Origin: Mycobacterium colombiense CECT 3035
GTDB lineage: Bacteria; Actinomycetota; Actinomycetes; Mycobacteriales; Mycobacteriaceae
Direction: 5' to 3'
DNA length: 64,000 nt
Assembly: GCF_002105755.1 (NCBI RefSeq)
Contig: NZ_CP020821.1
Location: 992,001 to 1,056,000 of the forward strand
A program made the position numbers and the translations under genes. Shown here piece after piece: positions 58,533-64,000 of this stretch. The stretch's first letter is position 1; each line of letters opens with the position of its first letter. The notes beneath the pieces were generated by a model. The model did no database searches. It saw nothing but the letters and a program-made list of their open reading frames with translations, and was not told where the DNA came from.

Positions 58533-59308
58533 CAGCGCGTCTGCCACTTCTGGATGCGTTGCCCGTGTTCGGCGGAGGCATGGGCCAGCGGCTGCATGGC
58601 CGCGGCCATGCCCAACGTGGCGTCGAGCGTGCCCGTGCGTGACTCCCGTAGCAGCCGCTTGGCCATGCGCAGCGCATGGGGCGGATTTTTGCTGATCCGC
58701 TCGGCCAATGCCTGTGCCTCGGTGAGCAGTTCGTCGTGCGGCACCACCCGGCTCACCATGCCCCATTCCAGCGCGGTCGCCGCGTCCACGCGGTCGCCGG
58801 TGAACGTCATCTCGGCGGCGCGCTCATATCCCACCGCACGCGGCAGGAACCAGGTGCCTCCGTCACCGGGAATCAGACCGAGCTGCACGAAGCTCTCCGC
58901 GAACGACGCGCGTTCCGAGGCGATCCGCATGTCGCACATCATCGCGAGGTCGCAGCCGGCGCCCACGGCGGCACCGTTGACCGCGGCGATCAGGGGTACC
59001 TCCAGCAGGTCCAGCGCCCGCGGGATGCGCTGGATTCCGGCGATGTAGGCGTGCCGCTGGTCCAGTGCGTCCAGGCCGAACATGCCGTCACGGTCGGCCA
59101 TCTCCTTGACATTGCCGCCCGCGGAGAAGATCTTGCCTGCTCCGGTGAGGATGACGGCGCGGATCGAGGTGTCGGCGTTGGCGGCGTCGACGGCCTCCTC
59201 GAACGCGGCGATGAAATCGTGGCCGGTGATCGCGTTGCCCACCTCGGGCAGGTTGATCGTCCAGACCTGAGTCGGTCCGCCGGCGGCGATATCGAGAGGC
59301 GCGTTCAT
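58532..59308 (-). CDS. Enoyl-CoA hydratase/isomerase
   Basis: 258 aa crotonase fold. Oxyanion segments GKIFSAGGNVKEM and NGAAVGAGCDLAMMCD with the typical ASERASFAESFVQLGLIPGDGG, whose Glu is expected to be catalytic, and SRVVPHDELLTEAQALAERI. It adds water to the enoyl-CoA made by the adjacent dehydrogenases. The ATG at 59308 overlaps the aldehyde dehydrogenase stop (ATGA), and its own stop overlaps the next ATG, so four genes here are translationally chained. Confidence 0.9.
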   Translation of the reverse strand: MNAPLDIAAGGPTQVWTINLPEVGNAITGHDFIAAFEEAVDAANADTSIRAVILTGAGKIFSAGGNVKEMADRDGMFGLDALDQRHAYIAGIQRIPRALDLLEVPLIAAVNGAAVGAGCDLAMMCDMRIASERASFAESFVQLGLIPGDGGTWFLPRAVGYERAAEMTFTGDRVDAATALEWGMVSRVVPHDELLTEAQALAERISKNPPHALRMAKRLLRESRTGTLDATLGMAAAMQPLAHASAEHGQRIQKWQTR

Positions 59309-60723
59309 GCTGGCAACTGTAGAGACTTGGTCTGCAGGTACTCCTCGAACCCGGCGCGGCCCAGTTCGCGGCCGATGCCGGATTTCTTGTAACCACCGAA
59401 GGGCGCGACAGGGTTGTACCTGCCGCCGTTGATGTCGAGCTGACCGGTTCGCACGCCGCGGGCGAAGGCGATCGCGCGCTCGGTGTCGCCGGCCCACACC
59501 GCGCCGGACAGGCCGTACGGGGTGCCGTTGGCGATCCGCAGGGCGTCGGCGTCGTCGTCGAACGGTATGACCGCCAGCACCGGACCGAACACCTCCTCCT
59601 GGCCCAGCTCCGAGTCGGGGTCGACGTCGGCGAACACCGTCGGTGCCACGTAATAGCCCACCTCGCGGACCTTCTCGGGCCCGCCGGTGACCAGTCGCGC
59701 GCCGTCGCGCTGCGCGCGCTCGATGTAGCCGCGGACTGTGTCGAACTGCTTGGCCGAAGCCGACGGGCCGATCCGGGTCGCCGGATCGAACGGGTCACCC
59801 ACGGTGTACTTGGCCGTCGCGGCCCGCGCCACCTCCAGTGCCTCGTCGTAGCGCGACCTGGGCACCAGCATTCTGGTCCAGGCCATGCAGGTCTGGCCCC
59901 CGTTGAGGAAGGCGTTGCCGACGCCCACCTTGACCGCGGTGGCCAGGTCGGCGTCGTCGAGGATCACGTTGGCCGACTTTCCGCCCAGTTCCAGGGCCAC
60001 CTTCTTGACTGTGCGCCCGGCCAACTCGCCGACCCGGGCACCGACGCCGGTGGAACCGGTGAACGAGACGAAGTCGACGCCGGGATGCTCGGCGAGCCGC
60101 TCGCCGATCACCTGCCCGCCGCCCGACACCAGGTTCACCACCCCGGCGGGAAGGCCCGCCTCCTCGACGGCCTCCACGAACTCGAACACCGACAGCGGCG
60201 CCTCGTTGCTGGGCTTGAGCACCACCGTGCAGCCGGCAGCGATCGCCGGCAACACCTTGGCGACCACCTGATACAGCGGATAGTTCCACGGCGTGATCGC
60301 CCCGACCACGCCGTAGGGTTCCCGGATGACCAGCGAATTGCCCACGCGCTCTTCGAATTCGAAGGTATCCAGCACCTCGGCGAAACCCCGGGCCACCGCC
60401 AGCGGCACTTGGGTCTGCACGGTTTGGGCGATGCGCAGCGGAGCCCCCATCTCCCGGGCGATGGTCTCGGCGATATCGGGCAGTCGCTTTTCCATCGCGG
60501 CGATCACGGCGGCAGTCCGCTCGCGACGCTCGGCGATGCCGATCAGCGGGTCGAACGCGCGCTGGGCGGCGGCGACCGCGGCGTCGACGTCGGCCGTGGT
60601 GCCCGCGGGCACCGACCCGATCGGCTTCTCGGTCGAGGGGTCGATCACCTCGATGGCGTCACGCCCGTCGGGCTCGACCCACTTTCCGTCGATGAACAGC
60701 GTGCTGCGGTCGTAGTTGTGCAT
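59305..60723 (-). CDS. NAD(P)-dependent aldehyde dehydrogenase
   Basis: 472 aa. Standard aldehyde dehydrogenase: TPWNYPLYQVVAKVLPAIAAG with the catalytic Asn, FTGSTGVGARVG, ALELGGKSANVI (general base Glu) and GGQTCMAWTRM (nucleophile Cys), then FGPVLAVIPFDD and PFGGYKKSGIGRE. It oxidises an aldehyde to the acid that the island's CoA ligase could activate. The ATG at 60723 is preceded by a purine-rich AAGAAAGAAG. It lies 16 nt downstream of the alcohol dehydrogenase, its probable partner. Soluble. Confidence 0.92.
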   Translation of the reverse strand: MHNYDRSTLFIDGKWVEPDGRDAIEVIDPSTEKPIGSVPAGTTADVDAAVAAAQRAFDPLIGIAERRERTAAVIAAMEKRLPDIAETIAREMGAPLRIAQTVQTQVPLAVARGFAEVLDTFEFEERVGNSLVIREPYGVVGAITPWNYPLYQVVAKVLPAIAAGCTVVLKPSNEAPLSVFEFVEAVEEAGLPAGVVNLVSGGGQVIGERLAEHPGVDFVSFTGSTGVGARVGELAGRTVKKVALELGGKSANVILDDADLATAVKVGVGNAFLNGGQTCMAWTRMLVPRSRYDEALEVARAATAKYTVGDPFDPATRIGPSASAKQFDTVRGYIERAQRDGARLVTGGPEKVREVGYYVAPTVFADVDPDSELGQEEVFGPVLAVIPFDDDADALRIANGTPYGLSGAVWAGDTERAIAFARGVRTGQLDINGGRYNPVAPFGGYKKSGIGRELGRAGFEEYLQTKSLQLPA

Positions 60724-60739
60724 GGTCTTCTTTCTTCGA

Positions 60740-61846
60740 TCAGGGGACGATGCTGGCGCGCACGTCGCGCTTGCCTTCGGCGGCCGCAAATGCCTCGTCG
60801 ATGTCGTCGAGCGAATAGCAAGCCGCGGCAAGTCGGTTGAGTGGCAGCCGGTCTTGGTTCTGTTCCAGGAAGGTCAGCGCCCGCGACAACACCTCCGGGT
60901 CGTAGAGCGAGACGCCGATCATCGTCTTGTTCCCGAACACGAACCGGGAGGGGTCGAACTCGAAGGTCTTGCCGATGTTGATATTGCCGATCTCGACGTA
61001 GCGGCCGAACTGGCCGAGCAGCTTGAGCCCTTCGTCGATCGCCGACGGGTGGCCCACCACTTCGACCACGACGTCGGCGCCCTGTCCGTCGGTCAGTGTG
61101 CGCACGATCCTGGCCCGGTCTTTGACCTCGGCCACCTCGGTCATGTCGATGACGCGGTCGGCGCCGAAAGCGGTTGCCAGTTCCAGGCGTTCGGGCACGC
61201 CGTCGATGGCGATGACGGTAGCGGCGCCGCGCGCCTTGGCGACCGCGATCGCGTACAAACCGAGCGCACCCGCGCCCTGCACCACGACCGTTTCCCCGAG
61301 TTGCAGGTCAACCCGCTCCAGACCGTACATCACCTGGGATAGAGCACAATTGGCGCCGGCGGCGATATCGTCGGACACGCTGTCCGGCACTGTGTAGAGC
61401 ACCGCCCCGGCCGGTAGCAGGTAATAGTCGGCGTAGCCGCCGACGAAATACGGGGGTTCGTCGGCTCGGCCGAGCATGGCCATCTTCAGGTTGATGCACG
61501 CATTCCTCTTGCCGGCCAGGCAATTCCGGCACCGGTGGCAGCAGAAAAAGTAGGGAAAGACCACCCGGGTGCCCGGTTGCAGCGGTTTGCCGTTGGAATC
61601 CGTGCTGACGCCGTCGCCGAGCGCTTCGACCGCTCCGACCATTTCGTGGCCGAGGACGGTGGGCAGCTGACCGCCCAGGCCCCGGGTGGCGAAGGTGCCG
61701 TGCCAGGCGTGCACGTCCGAGCCGCAGATGTTGGCCCGGGTGACCTTGATCAGGATTTCTCCGGCGCCCACCTCGGGCAGGGTCACTGTTTCTATTTCGA
61801 AGGGCTTTCCCGGCCCGTCGAATCGCGCTATGCGGCCTTTGTGCAT
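60740..61846 (-). CDS. Zinc-dependent alcohol dehydrogenase (MDR family)
   Basis: 368 aa. Catalytic zinc ligands in ANICGSDVHAW and GHEMVG, a four-cysteine structural zinc loop FFCCHRCRNCLAGKRNAC, and the NAD-binding turn VVVQGAGALGLYAIAVAKARG. It oxidises a primary or secondary alcohol, here most simply the one released by ester hydrolysis after Baeyer-Villiger oxidation, and passes the aldehyde to the adjacent dehydrogenase. ATG at 61846, with AAAGGA about 13 nt upstream. The acyl-CoA synthetase gene ends 38 nt upstream. Confidence 0.92.
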   Translation of the reverse strand: MHKGRIARFDGPGKPFEIETVTLPEVGAGEILIKVTRANICGSDVHAWHGTFATRGLGGQLPTVLGHEMVGAVEALGDGVSTDSNGKPLQPGTRVVFPYFFCCHRCRNCLAGKRNACINLKMAMLGRADEPPYFVGGYADYYLLPAGAVLYTVPDSVSDDIAAGANCALSQVMYGLERVDLQLGETVVVQGAGALGLYAIAVAKARGAATVIAIDGVPERLELATAFGADRVIDMTEVAEVKDRARIVRTLTDGQGADVVVEVVGHPSAIDEGLKLLGQFGRYVEIGNINIGKTFEFDPSRFVFGNKTMIGVSLYDPEVLSRALTFLEQNQDRLPLNRLAAACYSLDDIDEAFAAAEGKRDVRASIVP

Positions 61847-61883
61847 TGGTCGTGAATTCCTTTCGGGCAGAGCAATAACGAGA

Positions 61884-63500
61884 TCAGCAGGGCACCTGGT
61901 TGTCGAGGGTGAAGCGCTCGCGCAGCAGACGTTTGAGTAACTTGCCGCTGGGGTTCTTCGGCAACTCTTCGGCGAAGAAGACCCTTTTGGGTGTCTTGAA
62001 TCCGGCCAGATGCTCCCGGCAGTGGGCGATGACGTCCTCCTCGGTCACCCGGACGCCGTCGCGGGGGACGACGGCGGCTACCACCGCCTCCACCCACACC
62101 GCGTCGGGTAGGCCGAACACCGCGACTTCCCGGACGCCGTTGTGTCGGTAGATGACTTCCTCGACCTCACGGCTGGCCACGTTTTCGCCACCGGTCTTGA
62201 TCATGTCCTTCTTGCGGTCGACGACGTGCAACAGTCCGTGCTCGTCGTAGTAACCCAGGTCCCCGGAGTGAAACCAGCCGCCCCTGAAGGCCTCGGCGGT
62301 GCGTTCCGGGTCGTCGAGGTAGCCCGGCGTCAAATGCGGGCTGCGGTGGGCGATTTCGCCGACCACGCCGGCCGGGACGGGGTTGTCCTCGTCGTCGAGG
62401 ATGACCGTTTCGACGTTGACCACCGGCCGGCCGGCGGACCCGGCGTGTGCGTCCTGTTCGCCGGGTCCCAGCGCGGAGGCCAGCGGCGCCATCTCGGTCT
62501 GGCCGTAGAAGTTCCACAACCGGAGATCGGGTAGCCGGTCGCGGATCTCGTGCAGGATTTCCACCGGCATGGCCGACGCGCCATAGTAGCCCTTGCGCAG
62601 GCTGGACAAGTCGACCTGATCGAACAGCGGTGAACGCAGCAGCGAGATCCACACCGTCGGGGGAGCGAAGTAGTTGGTGACCCGGTAGCGCTCCATCGTG
62701 CGCAACACCGCTTCGGGCTCGGGCCGTGGCAGGATGATGCTGGTGGCGCCGAGGTAGACGTCGGTGGCCAGGAAGTTGTCCAGCTGCGCGCAGTGGTACA
62801 GCGGCAGCGAGTGGATCTCGACGTCGTCGTGCGACATCTCGCCGGCGACGATCGTGCTGACGTACTGCCACATCAGGCTGCGGCTGGTGTGGATGGCGGC
62901 CTTGGGACGGGATTCGGTTCCGCTGGTGTACATCAGCCGCACCGGCTGGTCGTCGTCGATGTGCGGGCTCGGGGCGGGCGTGTCGGTGGCCAGCCACTGG
63001 GCGAAGTCGTCCCACCCGGCCGCGGGCCGGTCTCCGGTGGGCGCCAGAGCGACCTTGGTCCGCACCACACCAGCGCGCTCGATCGCCTCCTCGGCCGTGC
63101 CTGTGAGCTTCGCTTCGACGATGAAACCGGTGACCCGGCTGTGACCGAGGATGTAGGCGATCTCCTCGGCGGTCAGCATGAAATTGACCGGAACCAGGAC
63201 CACGCCGACGCGCGCCGTCGCGAATGCCAGCACGGCGTACTGCCAGCAGTTCCGGGATAGCAGGGCGATCCGATCGCCGACCTGGAAATCGTTGTCGCGC
63301 AACGCGGCCGCCGCACGGTCCACCAGATGGTCGAATTCGGCGAAGGTCAAAACGATGTCGCCGTCGATGATCGCGATCTTGTCCGGCTGCCGGAGTGCCG
63401 ACCGCCGGGGAAGGTCGCCGAGTCCGTGGCTGCGCGCCCTGGCGATCGACGCATCGAGGTCATCCGGCTGCATGGCCGTCACGGTAAGCGTTGACATCAC
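61884..63500 (-). CDS. Acyl-CoA synthetase (FadD-like, AMP-forming)
   Basis: 538 aa, ANL superfamily. P-loop MYTSGTESRPKAAIHT (a variant lacking the TGxPKG glycines), WNFYGQTEMAP, the GWFHSGDLGYYDEHGLLHVVDRKKDMIKTGGENV hinge region and a C-terminal PKNPSGKLLKR with the catalytic lysine. It activates a carboxylic acid to the CoA thioester, feeding the acyl-CoA dehydrogenase pair. GTG at 63500 or the ATG one codon later; no Shine-Dalgarno. It is the first gene of the minus-strand run and divergent from the monooxygenase gene (75-nt gap). Confidence 0.92.
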   Translation of the reverse strand: MMSTLTVTAMQPDDLDASIARARSHGLGDLPRRSALRQPDKIAIIDGDIVLTFAEFDHLVDRAAAALRDNDFQVGDRIALLSRNCWQYAVLAFATARVGVVLVPVNFMLTAEEIAYILGHSRVTGFIVEAKLTGTAEEAIERAGVVRTKVALAPTGDRPAAGWDDFAQWLATDTPAPSPHIDDDQPVRLMYTSGTESRPKAAIHTSRSLMWQYVSTIVAGEMSHDDVEIHSLPLYHCAQLDNFLATDVYLGATSIILPRPEPEAVLRTMERYRVTNYFAPPTVWISLLRSPLFDQVDLSSLRKGYYGASAMPVEILHEIRDRLPDLRLWNFYGQTEMAPLASALGPGEQDAHAGSAGRPVVNVETVILDDEDNPVPAGVVGEIAHRSPHLTPGYLDDPERTAEAFRGGWFHSGDLGYYDEHGLLHVVDRKKDMIKTGGENVASREVEEVIYRHNGVREVAVFGLPDAVWVEAVVAAVVPRDGVRVTEEDVIAHCREHLAGFKTPKRVFFAEELPKNPSGKLLKRLLRERFTLDNQVPC

Positions 63501-63575
63501 TGATCGGGTCGTGCGTGTCCCGCTGAGTAGACAAGGGCCTGCCTACGGTTGGGAATCGCGCCGATACTCGTTGGC

Positions 63576-64000
63576 ATGAGCACTGGTGTCCCCGTCCCGA
63601 CCGACAACGCCGGACAGGCGGATCTGGACCCCCGAGAAGTCGACGAGCTTCGGGCCAACCTGCGCCAGGCAGACCCCGGGGTGCTGGTCGCCGTCCTGGC
63701 GCAGCTGACCGGTGACCCGGCCGTGGCCGAGCGGTTCGCGCCCAAGATCAGCTACGTGCCCGATCCGCCGGAGCAGGCGGGTGTCACCGACCCGGAGACG
63801 GCCGAGCAGCTCATCGACGAAATCGTTGCGGCGCTGGGGGCGCCTCGACCGGCGGATGCGGTTCCCGCCGATGACCTCGACCTGTTCGCCCGTGTCGCCC
63901 CCGTGGCGCTCGGGGGAGAGATCGGCCCGGAGTATCTGCACCTGCTGCTCGAGCAGGGTGGATTCCAGCCCTCGCAACCGGTGCTGCCGCGCACCGCGAA
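63576..64000 (+). CDS. Probable Baeyer-Villiger/flavin monooxygenase, N-terminal part (runs off window)
   Basis: Open from the ATG at 63576 to the window end (141 codons, no stop). The visible part, MSTGVPVPTDNAG, DELRANLRQADPGVLVAVLAQLTGDPAVAERFAPKI, AEQLIDEIVAALGAP and VALGGEIGPEYLHLLLEQGGF, is helical and lacks a nucleotide-binding turn. It resembles the roughly 130-residue N-terminal extension of 4-hydroxyacetophenone-type Baeyer-Villiger monooxygenases. The FAD and NADPH folds would lie beyond 64000. It is divergent from the CoA synthetase. The family call is an inference from this extension only. Confidence 0.6.
   Translation, partial: MSTGVPVPTDNAGQADLDPREVDELRANLRQADPGVLVAVLAQLTGDPAVAERFAPKISYVPDPPEQAGVTDPETAEQLIDEIVAALGAPRPADAVPADDLDLFARVAPVALGGEIGPEYLHLLLEQGGFQPSQPVLPRTA

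Overview
The window is high-GC actinobacterial chromosome and reads as a Mycobacterium. Pointers are a PknE-type kinase fused to a DsbA-like domain, an F420-dependent luciferase-like oxidoreductase, 3-ketosteroid ring-degrading enzymes (KshA and KstD types), frequent GTG starts, ATGA/TGATG gene overlaps, and several TANNNT -10 boxes 6-8 nt before a start codon with no Shine-Dalgarno (leaderless style). The species is inferred only loosely (slow-growing, Mycobacterium avium-like).

Region 1 (2-28238, +) is the 3' part of a giant nonribosomal peptide synthetase whose 5' end lies outside the window. Its order is E / C-A-NMT-T / C-A-T / C-A-T / C-A-T-E / C-A-T / C-A-T-E / C-A-T-TE. It therefore encodes at least eight residues, three of them D and one N-methylated, with thioesterase release. 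The reading frame is broken twice, each time by an apparent one-base loss in a C run before GGG (14489-14495 and 17274-17281).

Region 2 (28398-33528, +) holds asnO and ngg, which overlap by ATGA and make the osmolyte N-acetylglutaminylglutamine amide, followed by a sugar-porter-type MFS transporter. The M42 peptidase that often completes the NAGGN trio is absent.

Region 3 (33540-46334) is mixed housekeeping and accessory DNA. It has two tandem membrane Ser/Thr kinases, a small unknown protein, a RibD-like reductase, a flavin reductase, an APC permease, an ArsR-LMW phosphatase fusion overlapping a Tat-exported multicopper oxidase, a pyridine nucleotide-disulfide-type oxidoreductase, a membrane protein, and an F420 oxidoreductase divergent from a PadR regulator.

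Region 4 (46331-64000) is a catabolic island. A KstD-like dehydrogenase is divergent from a KshA-like Rieske oxygenase, followed by a small Cys protein, an unknown 302-aa protein and a TetR regulator with a strong palindromic operator. A 12-gene minus-strand run (63500 to 51569) then encodes acyl-CoA synthetase, alcohol and aldehyde dehydrogenases, enoyl-CoA hydratase, two acyl-CoA dehydrogenases, two SDR/NTF2-like pairs, an alpha/beta hydrolase (frameshifted at a G6 run) and an unknown 358-aa protein. A probable Baeyer-Villiger monooxygenase starts divergently at 63576 and runs off the end. Together these look like a steroid- or terpenoid-type degradation pathway: ring opening, ketone to ester to alcohol to acid, CoA activation and beta-oxidation. 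No thiolase is in view. No tRNA, rRNA, CRISPR array or insertion sequence was seen, and no gene-free stretch exceeds 300 bases.
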